Source of the DNA: Agreia sp. COWG
GTDB taxonomy: Bacteria > Actinomycetota > Actinomycetes > Actinomycetales > Microbacteriaceae
Length of the DNA stretch: 64,000 bases
Assembly (NCBI RefSeq): GCF_904528075.1
Contig: NZ_LR882035.1
Span: 2,852,001 to 2,916,000, forward strand
Direction: 5' to 3'
The notes below the pieces were generated by a model. That model ran no database searches and was not told the DNA's origin. It was given only the letters and a program-made list of their open reading frames with translations. Each line of letters starts with the position of its first letter. The stretch's first letter is position 1. Positions 42,944 to 51,085 of the stretch are shown piece after piece. A program made the translations under genes and the position numbers.

Positions 42944-43578
42944 GCGATCTGTTCGGCGCCACGGCGCCCACCGCCGCCGACATGCGACGCCTGCACGAGC
43001 GGCTGGAGAGCGAGGCGCAGAACGCCGGCGTGCTCGACGTGGCCTTCACGACCGTCGACAGCCCGGTCGGGGCGCTTCTTCTCGCCTCGACGGACAGGGG
43101 GCTGGTGCGGGTGGCCTACGCGGTCGAAGATCACGACGCCGTGCTCGACGACCTGGCCACCCGCGTGGGGTCACGCATCCTGCGCGCGCCGAGGCGACTG
43201 GATGCGGCGGCCTCGCAGCTCGACGAGTACTTCGCCGGGTCGCGCCTCCGGTTCGAGCTCGACCTCGACACCGAGCTCTCCTCGGGCTTTCGACGCGTCG
43301 TGCAGCGGCACCTGCCCGACATCGCCTACGGAGCGACCGAGAGCTACAAGCAGGTGGCCGCAATCGTGGGCAACCCGAACGCGATGCGGGCGGTGGGCTC
43401 GGCCTGCGCGACCAACCCGCTGCCGATCGTCGTTCCGTGCCATCGCGTGCTGCGAACCGACGGCAGCCTCGGCGGCTACATCGGAGGTCTGGAGGCCAAG
43501 CGGGCGCTGCTCTCACTCGAGCGGAGCGTGCTCGAGCGGAGCGCGCCGCACACTCGCCCCTCGGGAGATGCGTCATGA
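42940..43578 (+). CDS. ogt: methylated-DNA--protein-cysteine S-methyltransferase
   Basis: A 212-residue suicide repair protein that takes alkyl groups from O6-alkylguanine onto its own Cys. The active site IVVPCHRVLRTDGSLGGYIGGLEAKRALL is complete. The Arg-finger helix AMRAVGSACATNP is also canonical. The N-terminal 35 residues before GVLDVAFTTVDSPVG are an extension, without the Cys-rich zinc domain of Ada. AAGGAG precedes the start, which overlaps the sigma factor stop by 4 bp; the next gene overlaps by 4 bp as well. Confidence 0.95.
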   Translation: MSDLFGATAPTAADMRRLHERLESEAQNAGVLDVAFTTVDSPVGALLLASTDRGLVRVAYAVEDHDAVLDDLATRVGSRILRAPRRLDAAASQLDEYFAGSRLRFELDLDTELSSGFRRVVQRHLPDIAYGATESYKQVAAIVGNPNAMRAVGSACATNPLPIVVPCHRVLRTDGSLGGYIGGLEAKRALLSLERSVLERSAPHTRPSGDAS

Positions 43579-44258
43579 CTCTGTTCGACGACAGCTTCAC
43601 CGAGCGGCCCCGCCGCGAACTCGCTCCGGGAGCGGTACACGTTCCCGGCTTCTTGAACCTCGAACAGCAGGCCTGGATCGCGGACCGTTTTCGGCAGTGG
43701 GCCGCCGGCCCGGTGCCGCCGCACGCACCGACGGTGCGCGGCCACGAGATGTCGGTGCGCACCGTATGCCTCGGCTGGCATTGGCGACCCTATGCGTATA
43801 GCCGCGAGGCGATCGATGTGAACGGCAACAGGGTGCTCGACTTTCCCGACTGGATGGTGCGGCTCGGCCGCCGTGCACTCGTCGAGGCCGGCTGGCCGGA
43901 TGCCTCGGACTCCGACGAGTCCGCCGAGGAGTACTCCCCCGACACCGCACTCGTGAACTACTACGACGAGACCGCCAAGATGGGCATGCACCAAGACAAA
44001 GACGAGCGCACCCTCGAACCCGTCGTCTCCCTGTCGATCGGCGACTCCTGCGTCTTTCGCTTCGGCAACCCCTTCACCCGCACGAAACCCTACGAAGACG
44101 TCACCCTCGCATCCGGCGACCTGTTCGTGTTCGGAGGCCCGTCGCGACTCGCCTTCCACGGCGTGCAGAAGATTCTGCCGGGCACGGCCCCGACCGGATG
44201 CGGCCTCGACCGTGGCCGCATCAACATCACGATGAGAGACACGGGCCTCACCGACTGA
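43575..44258 (+). CDS. alkB: AlkB family Fe(II)/2-oxoglutarate DNA demethylase
   Basis: A 227-residue AlkB-type dioxygenase. The metal ligands are in MGMHQDKDE (HxD) and RLAFHGVQKI (distal His), with 2-oxoglutarate contacts in RGRINITMR near the C-terminus. NYYDETAKMGMHQDKDE is the classic AlkB block. The enzyme reverses N1-methyladenine and N3-methylcytosine damage using O2. ATG overlaps the ogt stop by 4 bp; GGAG lies upstream. Sigma factor, ogt and alkB thus form one repair operon, ended by a very long palindrome. Confidence 0.95.
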   Translation: MTLFDDSFTERPRRELAPGAVHVPGFLNLEQQAWIADRFRQWAAGPVPPHAPTVRGHEMSVRTVCLGWHWRPYAYSREAIDVNGNRVLDFPDWMVRLGRRALVEAGWPDASDSDESAEEYSPDTALVNYYDETAKMGMHQDKDERTLEPVVSLSIGDSCVFRFGNPFTRTKPYEDVTLASGDLFVFGGPSRLAFHGVQKILPGTAPTGCGLDRGRINITMRDTGLTD

Positions 44259-44291
44259 CGCCCGACCGCCCGCGCTGGCCCTCCCCCTCCC

Positions 44292-44381
44292 CCTTTCACG
44301 GATGAGGAAAAACCTCGCGACACCCCGTGTTCTCAACGCTGAGACCCGGCGCGTCGCCGATTTTTCCTCATCCGTGAAAGG
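44292..44381. terminator. 90-bp palindrome with perfect 21-bp arms downstream of alkB
   Basis: Arms 44292-44312 and 44361-44381 are perfect inverted copies; the left arm starts CCTTTCACGGATGAGG and ends in five A, the right arm begins with five T. A small hairpin CTCA-ACGC-TGAG lies within the 48-bp interior. It lies between convergent alkB and the DeoR gene and can terminate both, but its size suggests a REP/MITE-type element. Confidence 0.88.
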
Positions 44382-44444
44382 ACAGCTCGGTGGAAGGCCA
44401 GCTCGGTGGAGGACGACTGCCGGGGAGGCGGCCCCCGACAGGGG

Positions 44445-45299
44445 TCAGCTCACCTGCGTGAGCGCGGAGGTCGGGGGCAGCAGCAGTTCGACCTTGTTGC
44501 GGCGCAGGGCGTCGGCCAACTCTGCCGGCGGGGCCGCATCGGTGACGAGGTAGTCGACGCTGGCGAGGTCGGCGACCTGGGCGAACAGGCGACGATCGAA
44601 CTTGGTCGAGTCGGCGAGGATGGCGACCTTCGTCGCCCGCGAGATCATCTCGCTCATCATGAGCGCCTCAGCCAGGTTGCTGGTGGAGAAGCCGCTCTCG
44701 GCCGAGACGGCGCCGACCGAGATGAGCGCGAGGTCGCAGTGCAGGTCGAGGTCGTTTCCCGAGTCCGAGAACTGAAAGCCGATCGGCCCGATCGTGGCCT
44801 GCCCGCTCAGCCTCACGGCGCCGCCGAAGACGTAGAGGTCGCGGCACACCTTGGGCGAGATCTCGGTCGGGATGCGCAGGTTGTTCGTGGCGATCGTGAG
44901 CTCGCGATGGTCTTCCAGGTGCCTCACCACGGCGAGGGTCGTGGTGCCGGCGTTGACCATCACCACCGAGCCGTTCTCGACGAGACCCGCTGCCAGGGCA
45001 CCGATCTTCTCCTTGGCCGATCGCTGCAGCCGCAGCCTCACGTCGAGCTTCTTCTCGGTCGACGGCATCACCGCGATGCTGACGGCGCCCCCGTGCGTGC
45101 GTACGAGAAAGCCATCGGCGTCGAGCTGGTCGAGGTCTCGCCGGATGGTGTCGGCCGAGACGCCGAAGCGGCTCGCCAGGGTCGACACGGTCACCTCGCC
45201 CGCCTCGGTGACGTACGCGGCGAGGTCGGCTTTGCGCCCGGCCGGCAGACGCAGGGGCTGTTCGTCGCCGTCGGAGAAGGGGAGAGAGGAGTCGGCCAC
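44445..45299 (-). CDS. DeoR/GlpR family transcriptional regulator
   Basis: A 284-residue sugar-metabolism repressor. The N-terminal helix-turn-helix (VTVSTLASRFGVSADTIRRDLDQLDADGFLVRTHGGAV) is the DeoR signature; the C-terminal sugar-phosphate-sensing DeoRC domain has MVNAGTTTLAVVRHL, TNNLRIPTEI, GGAVRLSGQATIGP and AILADSTKFDRRLF. It is divergent from the sugar ABC operon at 45506 and a palindrome directly abuts its start, so it probably represses both itself and that operon until a phosphorylated sugar appears. Confidence 0.92.
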   Translation of the reverse strand: MADSSLPFSDGDEQPLRLPAGRKADLAAYVTEAGEVTVSTLASRFGVSADTIRRDLDQLDADGFLVRTHGGAVSIAVMPSTEKKLDVRLRLQRSAKEKIGALAAGLVENGSVVMVNAGTTTLAVVRHLEDHRELTIATNNLRIPTEISPKVCRDLYVFGGAVRLSGQATIGPIGFQFSDSGNDLDLHCDLALISVGAVSAESGFSTSNLAEALMMSEMISRATKVAILADSTKFDRRLFAQVADLASVDYLVTDAAPPAELADALRRNKVELLLPPTSALTQVS

Positions 45300-45317
45300 G
45301 TCTGATTTGTATCAGAC
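45300..45317. promoter_or_regulatory. palindrome at the DeoR-type gene start
   Basis: GTCTGATTTGTATCAGAC: perfect 7-bp arms around TTGT, immediately upstream of the regulator's start codon at 45299. A likely autoregulatory operator. The motif differs from the second palindrome at 45395-45408, so at least one may belong to another regulator. Confidence 0.6.
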
Positions 45318-45394
45318 CGATTCCGAAAGATGCAACCTGATGCACGAACACGGTGAAACTCGGGGTCCCGTCACGCAGTAAAAGGGCATGTAAC

Positions 45395-45442
45395 CGCATT
45401 GTTATGCGATTGCTTGCCTTAAATGCCGTGGAAGACTAATGT
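45395..45442 (+). promoter_or_regulatory. sugar operon promoter with adjoining inverted repeat
   Basis: Promoter TTGCCT at 45414-45419, 17-bp spacer, TAATGT at 45437-45442. Just upstream is a perfect inverted repeat CGCAT-TGTT-ATGCG at 45395-45408. Downstream, GCGC-ATAAAA-GCGC near 45455-45468 could be a further binding site. DeoR-family binding is inferred. Confidence 0.55.
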
Positions 45443-45505
45443 CTCAACGATAAGGCGCATAAAAGCGCACTCAACAGCACGATCCCGCATCCTCATTGGA
45501 GAGAC

Positions 45506-46795
45506 ATGAGCAAAGAAGCTCGTATTAGAAGAGGCATCACTACGGCCGTGGCTGCCGCGGCGGCTATCACCCTCGTCACCGGCTGCTCGAGCGGCTCGAC
45601 CGGAGACGCATCCGGTTCGGGTGGCGACGTCACCATCGAACTCGCCCAGTGGTGGGAGCCCGAGCTTCCCGACGGCGCACTCCGCACCCTGATGGACACC
45701 TTCGAGAGCGAGAATCCCGGCATCAAGGTCAAGCTGCTCAGCGGGCCCTACGCCTCGACGAAGGAGCAGCTCTTCGCCGGCGCCGCAGCGGGCACCATGT
45801 CCGACGTCGTCGGTCTCGACGGCGCCTGGATCAGCGACTTCGCCAAGCAGGGGGCCCTCGCCGACCTCAGCACCCTCATGAAGGACGCGAACTACGACGA
45901 CAGCGAGCTGGCCAGCACCGTCAAGGTCGACGGCAAGACGCAGATGATCCCCGTCGTGAACTTCGTCTACCCGCTGTTCACGAACGACGACCTGCTGGCC
46001 AAGGCCGGGGTCACCGCTCCCCCGTCGGATCGCTCCGAATTCGAATCGGCGGCCAAGGCCGTGACGGCGCTGGGCGACAACACGAGCGGCTGGGTCCTGC
46101 CGCTGTCTTCCGAGGCACCCAACGGCATCCAGAACGACGTGATGTCGTGGGTCTGGTCTTCGGGCGGAACCATGCTGAAAGACGGTAAGCCCGATGTCAC
46201 GAACGACGACGTCACCAGTGCCGTGGAATACATTAAGGGACTGAACGACGACGGCGTGATCGCTCCTGGCTCGGCCACCATGAAGGAGCAGGACAAGGTC
46301 GAGGAGTTCACCAACGGCCGGGTCGGCATGATGATCGACTCCCTGTCGCACATCGACCTCATCCGAAAGTCGAATCCCGACCTCAAGTTCAGCATCTCCG
46401 CCATCCCGGCGAAGGACGGCTTCACGGGCGAACGCGGTATCCCCTATGCCTCGTGGGGCGTCGGAGTCTCGGCGAGCAGCAAGCACCCGGCCGAGTCGTG
46501 GAAACTCGTGCAGTTCCTGATGAACGAGAAGACCAACTCCCAGCTGTCGACCCTGGCCAACGCCTTTCCTGGCAACACCAAGAGTGTGCCCGACTTCTCG
46601 TCGAGCGACCCGCTGTTCAAGCAGGCCTTCGACATCTATTCGAAGGGCAAGCCCGCCAACGAGTTCGTCGGACTGCCGGTGGCCGAACAGCTGATGCGCC
46701 TCTTCGACGAGCAGCTTCAGTCGATCCTGCAGGGAGACCAGTCGGTCGACGACGGCCTGAAGAAGGCGCAGGACGCGTGGGTCGGGGAGTTCTAA
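45506..46795 (+). CDS. sugar ABC transporter substrate-binding lipoprotein
   Basis: A 429-residue extracytoplasmic binding protein of family 1 (MalE-like). The signal peptide ends in the lipobox LVTGC near residue 29. ELAQWWEPELPDGALRTLMDTFESENPGIKVKLL is the family start, DVVGLDGAWISDFAKQGALADL the second block, and GERGIPYASWGVGVSASSKHPAESWKLVQFLM the late block. The sugar is not predictable from sequence. It is first in the operon, with GGAGAG 5 bases upstream of the ATG. A tandem repeat and a strong hairpin separate it from the permease genes, favouring higher expression of this protein. Confidence 0.93.
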   Translation: MSKEARIRRGITTAVAAAAAITLVTGCSSGSTGDASGSGGDVTIELAQWWEPELPDGALRTLMDTFESENPGIKVKLLSGPYASTKEQLFAGAAAGTMSDVVGLDGAWISDFAKQGALADLSTLMKDANYDDSELASTVKVDGKTQMIPVVNFVYPLFTNDDLLAKAGVTAPPSDRSEFESAAKAVTALGDNTSGWVLPLSSEAPNGIQNDVMSWVWSSGGTMLKDGKPDVTNDDVTSAVEYIKGLNDDGVIAPGSATMKEQDKVEEFTNGRVGMMIDSLSHIDLIRKSNPDLKFSISAIPAKDGFTGERGIPYASWGVGVSASSKHPAESWKLVQFLMNEKTNSQLSTLANAFPGNTKSVPDFSSSDPLFKQAFDIYSKGKPANEFVGLPVAEQLMRLFDEQLQSILQGDQSVDDGLKKAQDAWVGEF

Positions 46796-46817
46796 CCCTC
46801 AACGGTCGCCCCGTCGC

Positions 46818-46889
46818 CTGACCGCCGCGCCACGGTAACAACTGACCGCCGCGTCACGGTAACAACCGACGGCCGCGCCACGGCCCCCA
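46818..46889. repeat. 24-bp tandem repeat, three copies
   Basis: Two copies of CTGACCGCCGCGCCACGGTA followed by ACAA (46818-46841, 46842-46865, one base different) and a degenerate third copy (46866-46889) that runs into the left arm of a hairpin. Located between the binding-protein and first permease genes. Confidence 0.88.
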
Positions 46890-46902
46890 CCGTGGCGCGG
46901 CC
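46871..46902 (+). terminator. intercistronic 13-bp perfect hairpin
   Basis: GGCCGCGCCACGG (46871-46883) pairs perfectly with CCGTGGCGCGGCC (46890-46902) around a 6-base C-rich loop. Placed after the binding-protein gene, it probably protects that mRNA and limits read-through into the permease genes. Confidence 0.75.
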
Positions 46903-46943
46903 CTCCCCCCACGGCTTTCTCGAACAACAGAAAGGCACCTGCA

Positions 46944-47909
46944 GTGGCCTCGACTCACACCGTCGTCAGACCGGGCAGCACGAAGAAGAGCCCCTCCAAG
47001 AACGGCGCCCCGACCGACAGCAGCTCGAGGTGGGCCCCCACCGCGCGCAAGCTGACCCCCTACGCATTCCTCTCACCGACCGTCATCGTGATGCTCGTGC
47101 TCATGCTCATCCCCGTGGTGATGGTCATCGGCTACTCGTTCATGGACAACGTGATCACGAACAAGTTCCCCGTGTTCGTGGGCATCGACAACTACGTCGA
47201 GGTGCTGAGCGACCCCGTCTTCCGCACCGCGACCGGCAACACCCTCTTCTTCACCCTGGTGAGCGTGGCGGCGCATCTGCTGCTCGGCCTCGGCTTCGCG
47301 ATGCTGCTCAACTCACCGTTGGTCGGCAACGTCACCAAGGCGCTGTTCCGGGTCGTCTACATCTTGCCGTGGCTGTTCACGGTCGCCATCATCGCGGTGC
47401 TGTGGCGGCTCATGCTCAACCCCAACGGCGTCATCAACTACGTGCTCATCTCGCTCGGACTGACCGACAAGGGCATCGAGTGGCTGTCGTCGCCCGGCAC
47501 AGCGCTCTTCGCCGTGACCTTCATCAACATCTGGGCCGGCTACTCGTTCTACATGGTCACGCTGCTGGCTGGCCTGCAGGGCGTTCCCGCAGACCTCTAC
47601 GAGGCCGCCAGGGTCGACGGCGCGGGAGCGTGGCAGCGCTTCTGGAACGTGACCCTCCCCCAGCTGAAGCCGATCATCATCAGCATGAGCGTGCTCGACA
47701 TCATCTGGACCTCGCAGCAGTTCGCCCTCATCTGGATGACCACGGGCGGCGGTCCGGTGAACGTGACCGAGATGCTCAGCACCTACACGTACAAGCTCGC
47801 CTTCAGCCGCTACGAGTTCTCGGTCGCCTCCGCGAGCGCCGTGCTCATCCTCCTTCTCACCATGGTGCTCGCGTTCTTCTACGTGCGTCACCAGAAAGCG
47901 CGTGACTGA
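46944..47909 (+). CDS. carbohydrate ABC transporter permease (MalF-like)
   Basis: A 321-residue inner-membrane permease with about six transmembrane helices after a charged N-terminus. The EAA coupling loop reads YEAARVDGAGAWQRFWNVTLPQLKPIIIISMS-like at about residues 213-240. LTPYAFLSPTVIVMLVLMLIPVVMVIGYSF is the family start. No ATPase gene is present in the operon; a shared MsiK-type ATPase encoded elsewhere, as is usual in actinobacteria, is expected. It starts 41 bp after the hairpin, and the next permease gene follows by one base. Confidence 0.92.
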   Translation: MASTHTVVRPGSTKKSPSKNGAPTDSSSRWAPTARKLTPYAFLSPTVIVMLVLMLIPVVMVIGYSFMDNVITNKFPVFVGIDNYVEVLSDPVFRTATGNTLFFTLVSVAAHLLLGLGFAMLLNSPLVGNVTKALFRVVYILPWLFTVAIIAVLWRLMLNPNGVINYVLISLGLTDKGIEWLSSPGTALFAVTFINIWAGYSFYMVTLLAGLQGVPADLYEAARVDGAGAWQRFWNVTLPQLKPIIISMSVLDIIWTSQQFALIWMTTGGGPVNVTEMLSTYTYKLAFSRYEFSVASASAVLILLLTMVLAFFYVRHQKARD

Positions 47910-47910
47910 C

Positions 47911-48831
47911 ATGACGACATTCGCCCAGAAACAGAGTTCGGCCGCCAGCCCGACGAGACCGGATGGCGCCCGGCGCCCCGCCGCGCAGAGTCCGCGGCGC
48001 TGGCCCAACGAGCGACTTGCGAAGGTCGTCGTCATCCTGCTGCTGCTCACGGGGGCGGCCTTCGCCGCCTTCCCGATCATCTGGATGGCCTCGAGCTCGT
48101 TCAAGCCGAACACCGAGATCTTCGCCTTTCCGCCTCGGCTCATCACCGAGAACTTCTCGTTCGACGCGTACGTCACGATCCTCACCGACCCGACGAAGGT
48201 GCGCTTCTTCATCAACAGCTACGTCGTTTCGCTCGCGGTCACCGCCCTGACGCTGGTCGTCGCGATCCTCGCCTCGTACGCGTTCAGCCGCTACGAGTTC
48301 AAGGGCAAGCGACCCATCAACATGATCATCGTGAGCGTGCAGGCCGTTCCGCCGATCACGCTCCTGATTCCGTTCTTCGGGCTCATGGTGGTGCTGGGCC
48401 TCTACAACACCTACCAGGGGCTCATCCTCACCTATCTGGTGTTCACGCTGCCCTACGCGATCATCATGATGACCGGCTACTTCAACACGCTGCCCAAGGA
48501 GCTCGACGAGGCGGCCCGCATGGACGGGGCCGGACCGCTCACCGTGCTCTGGCGCATCCTGGTGCCGATCTCGATTCCCGGAATTGTGTCGGTGGGCGTC
48601 TACACGTTCATGATCGCGTGGAACGAGTACCTCTTCGCCCTCACCCTGACCCGCACGGAGGACATGCGGACGGTGCCCATCGGCATCCAGCTTCTCATGG
48701 GTCAGAACTCGTACGAGTGGAACGAAATGATGGCGATGAGCATCCTCGGCTGCATTCCCGTTCTGATCCTCTTCCTCTTTTTTCAGCGCTACTTCATCGG
48801 CGGCATGACCGCCGGTGCGGTCAAGAGCTGA
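47911..48831 (+). CDS. carbohydrate ABC transporter permease (MalG-like)
   Basis: A 306-residue permease partner. Six transmembrane helices, with the EAA loop LDEAARMDGAGPLTVLWRILVPIS and C-terminal LFLFFQRYFIGGMTAGAVKS, the typical MalG ending. The ATG at 47911 is chosen; an in-frame GTG at 47902 would overlap the first permease by 8 bases. The N-terminal 35 residues are Ala/Pro/Arg-rich and cytoplasmic. It forms a heterodimer with the preceding permease. Gene order binding protein-permease-permease-aldolase-kinase-dehydrogenase points to one catabolic route. Confidence 0.92.
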   Translation: MTTFAQKQSSAASPTRPDGARRPAAQSPRRWPNERLAKVVVILLLLTGAAFAAFPIIWMASSSFKPNTEIFAFPPRLITENFSFDAYVTILTDPTKVRFFINSYVVSLAVTALTLVVAILASYAFSRYEFKGKRPINMIIVSVQAVPPITLLIPFFGLMVVLGLYNTYQGLILTYLVFTLPYAIIMMTGYFNTLPKELDEAARMDGAGPLTVLWRILVPISIPGIVSVGVYTFMIAWNEYLFALTLTRTEDMRTVPIGIQLLMGQNSYEWNEMMAMSILGCIPVLILFLFFQRYFIGGMTAGAVKS

Positions 48832-48880
48832 CCCCTTTCACTTTCACCGTCCTCACCACAAAACAAGGAGAAAACCCACC

Positions 48881-49741
48881 ATGCTCGTTTCTGGAAAAGA
48901 CCTTCTCGACGTCGCGAACGCGAACAACTTCGCGGTGCCGGCCTTCAACGTCAGCGATTACGCCATGATGAACGGTCTCTTCGAGATCAGCGAAGAGAAG
49001 CAGTCGCCGCTGCTCATCGCCATCCACCCCGACGAGCTGAGCCACCTCGGAACCGACGTGCTGCACTCGATCATCGCCAGGGCGAATCGCTCCAGCGTGC
49101 CGGTGACGATCCACCTCGATCACGGCGCGAGCTACGAGCAGGTGCTGCTCGCCATTCAGAGCGGCTTCACCTCTGTGATGATCGACGGCTCGATGCTGCC
49201 GTTCGACGAGAACATCGCGATCACCAAGCGGGTCGTCGACACGGCCCATGCGGTCGGCGTCTCTGTCGAGGGCGAGCTGGGCACCATCGGCAAGACCGAC
49301 AACGAGGCCGAAGACGGCGCCGCATCCATCATCTACACCGAGCCCGACGAGGCCGTGCGCTTCGTCGAGGCCACGGGCGTCGACAGCCTCGCCATCGCCA
49401 TCGGCACCAGCCACGGCATCTACCCGGCGAGCATGAAGCCCGAGCTCAAGCTCGAGTTGCTGAAGCGCATCAAGGCGAAGGTCACCATCCCCCTGGTGCT
49501 GCACGGCGGCTCGAACAACCCCGACGGGGAGATCGGCGAGTCGGTGAAGCTCGGCGTGAACAAGATCAACATCTCCTCCGACATCAAGGCGTCGTACCAC
49601 AACAAGATGCGCGAGGTGCTGGCGGATGCGGGCGTTCGCGAGCCCAACACCATTCAGCCGCCGTCGATCGCCGCCATGAAGGTGACGGCCGCGCAGAAGA
49701 TCGACCTGTTCGACGCGGCGGGCAAGGCCACGCTGTACTGA
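48881..49741 (+). CDS. class II ketose-bisphosphate aldolase
   Basis: A 286-residue zinc aldolase of the FbaA/GatY/KbaY family. Zinc ligands and active-site residues: HLDHGASYEQVL (His pair with Asp), EGELGTIG, TSHGIYP with a ligand His, and LVLHGGSN with the third His; NISSDIKASYHNKMRE is the phosphate-site helix. Family members split fructose-1,6- or tagatose-1,6-bisphosphate, or similar ketose phosphates, to dihydroxyacetone phosphate and an aldehyde. Strong AAGGAG 10 bases before the ATG. Sits between transporter genes and a sugar kinase gene, so it most likely handles the imported sugar. Confidence 0.92.
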   Translation: MLVSGKDLLDVANANNFAVPAFNVSDYAMMNGLFEISEEKQSPLLIAIHPDELSHLGTDVLHSIIARANRSSVPVTIHLDHGASYEQVLLAIQSGFTSVMIDGSMLPFDENIAITKRVVDTAHAVGVSVEGELGTIGKTDNEAEDGAASIIYTEPDEAVRFVEATGVDSLAIAIGTSHGIYPASMKPELKLELLKRIKAKVTIPLVLHGGSNNPDGEIGESVKLGVNKINISSDIKASYHNKMREVLADAGVREPNTIQPPSIAAMKVTAAQKIDLFDAAGKATLY

Positions 49742-49812
49742 GGCGCGACCCGCGGCACCCTCGGCTGTCCCCTCGGCCACACCCTCACGAGCGAAACGGC
49801 ATTCAGGCACAC

Positions 49813-51003
49813 ATGAACGACACACTGGTTCTGGGACTCGGTGGCACGGTCGACTACGAGATCGCCTGGGACTCCCGGGTGATCGACGAGCTCGTGCTCG
49901 AGTACGCGGTGCAGCCGTCGGAATTGTCACGTCTGGTGGCCGTGCGCACGGAGCGGGATCTGTTGATCGCGCTTCTCGCCTTCGTGAAAGACGGGGCGGG
50001 GGGAGAGCGATTCGTCGCCTCCTCCCGCATCGTGGAGCAGTTCGCCGCTCGCTTCACCAGCCGCACCACGCTCGGCGGCACCGGGGTGAGGGCCGCCTAC
50101 GCGATGGAGGCGCTGGGGGTGTCGTGCACCCTGCACCTCGTGAGCATCGACGACACCGTGCGCCGGCTCCTTCCCCGCGGCTCGGCCTACATCTCGAGCG
50201 CCGAGCGCGACACACTCGATCCGCACCTGATCGTGCAGTTCTCCGAGGGCAGCCGGGTGCGCGTCGGCGAGCTCGAGCTGCGCTCGCCGCACGCCAACAG
50301 GGTCATCTTCGCCTTCGACCCGCCCAACGCCGAGCTTGTGCTGAGCACAGAACTGGGCGACGCGCTCGAGAAGGCCGAGCTCTTCATGATCAGTGGCTTC
50401 AACAGCATCCAGAGCGAGGAGGTGCTGTTGACGAGACTCGACGACATCCGGCGGCACATGCAGAAGCTGCCGGATGACGCGCTGGTCTTCTACGAGGACG
50501 CCGGCTTTCACGTGCCCGCGCTCAGCCGCCACGTGCGCGAGGCCCTGCTGGAGCGCATCGACGTGTACAGCATGAACGAGGACGAGATGCAGGCCTACAT
50601 CGGTCGCCCACTCGATCTGCTCGACGTCGACGAGATGGGGGCGGCCCTCGACGAGCTGCGATCCCTGATCCCCGCCGCCGTTCTCGTGGTGCACACCAAG
50701 TTCTGGTCCATCGCGCTGGGCGAGCGCGCGGCAGCATTCGAGGACGCGCTCAGGGGCGCCATCCAGATGGCCAGCACGCGCTACGTGCGCGGCGACGGCT
50801 TCACCCGGCGCAACTACGAGCAGACCGGTTTGCTGCCGACCAATCCCCTGGGCGCCGACTTCGCCGCAGGGATGGCGATGCGTTTCGGCGCTGCAGCGGC
50901 ATGCGTCCCCGCCTTTCTCCTGACCGTGGAGCGGCCGACGACGATCGGGCTCGGCGACACCTTCGTGGGCGGCTTCATCGCGGCGATCGCGCAACGGGCA
51001 TAA
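49813..51003 (+). CDS. ADP-dependent phosphofructokinase/glucokinase family sugar kinase
   Basis: A 396-residue kinase resembling the ADP-dependent PFK/GK family known mainly from archaea. Seen: LGLGGTVDYEIAW near the start, LGGTGVRAAYAMEALG in the sugar-binding region, FAFDPPNAE, MISGFNSIQSEE, FYEDAGFHV, DVYSMNEDEMQAYIG, and the ribokinase-fold catalytic ERPTTIGLGDTFVGGF (GxGD base Asp) near the C-terminus. NMNEDE-like motifs are hallmarks of that family. Its place between aldolase and dehydrogenase suggests phosphorylation of the imported sugar or sugar phosphate before cleavage. Phosphoryl donor (ADP or ATP) and substrate are unknown in bacteria of this type. Confidence 0.82.
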   Translation: MNDTLVLGLGGTVDYEIAWDSRVIDELVLEYAVQPSELSRLVAVRTERDLLIALLAFVKDGAGGERFVASSRIVEQFAARFTSRTTLGGTGVRAAYAMEALGVSCTLHLVSIDDTVRRLLPRGSAYISSAERDTLDPHLIVQFSEGSRVRVGELELRSPHANRVIFAFDPPNAELVLSTELGDALEKAELFMISGFNSIQSEEVLLTRLDDIRRHMQKLPDDALVFYEDAGFHVPALSRHVREALLERIDVYSMNEDEMQAYIGRPLDLLDVDEMGAALDELRSLIPAAVLVVHTKFWSIALGERAAAFEDALRGAIQMASTRYVRGDGFTRRNYEQTGLLPTNPLGADFAAGMAMRFGAAAACVPAFLLTVERPTTIGLGDTFVGGFIAAIAQRA

Positions 51004-51085
51004 AAGTTATCCAACATCTGTTGATTTGAACATGAGGCCGACAGAACCGGTCGACCCCTCAGCCCATCAACGAAAGAAGTTCGTC

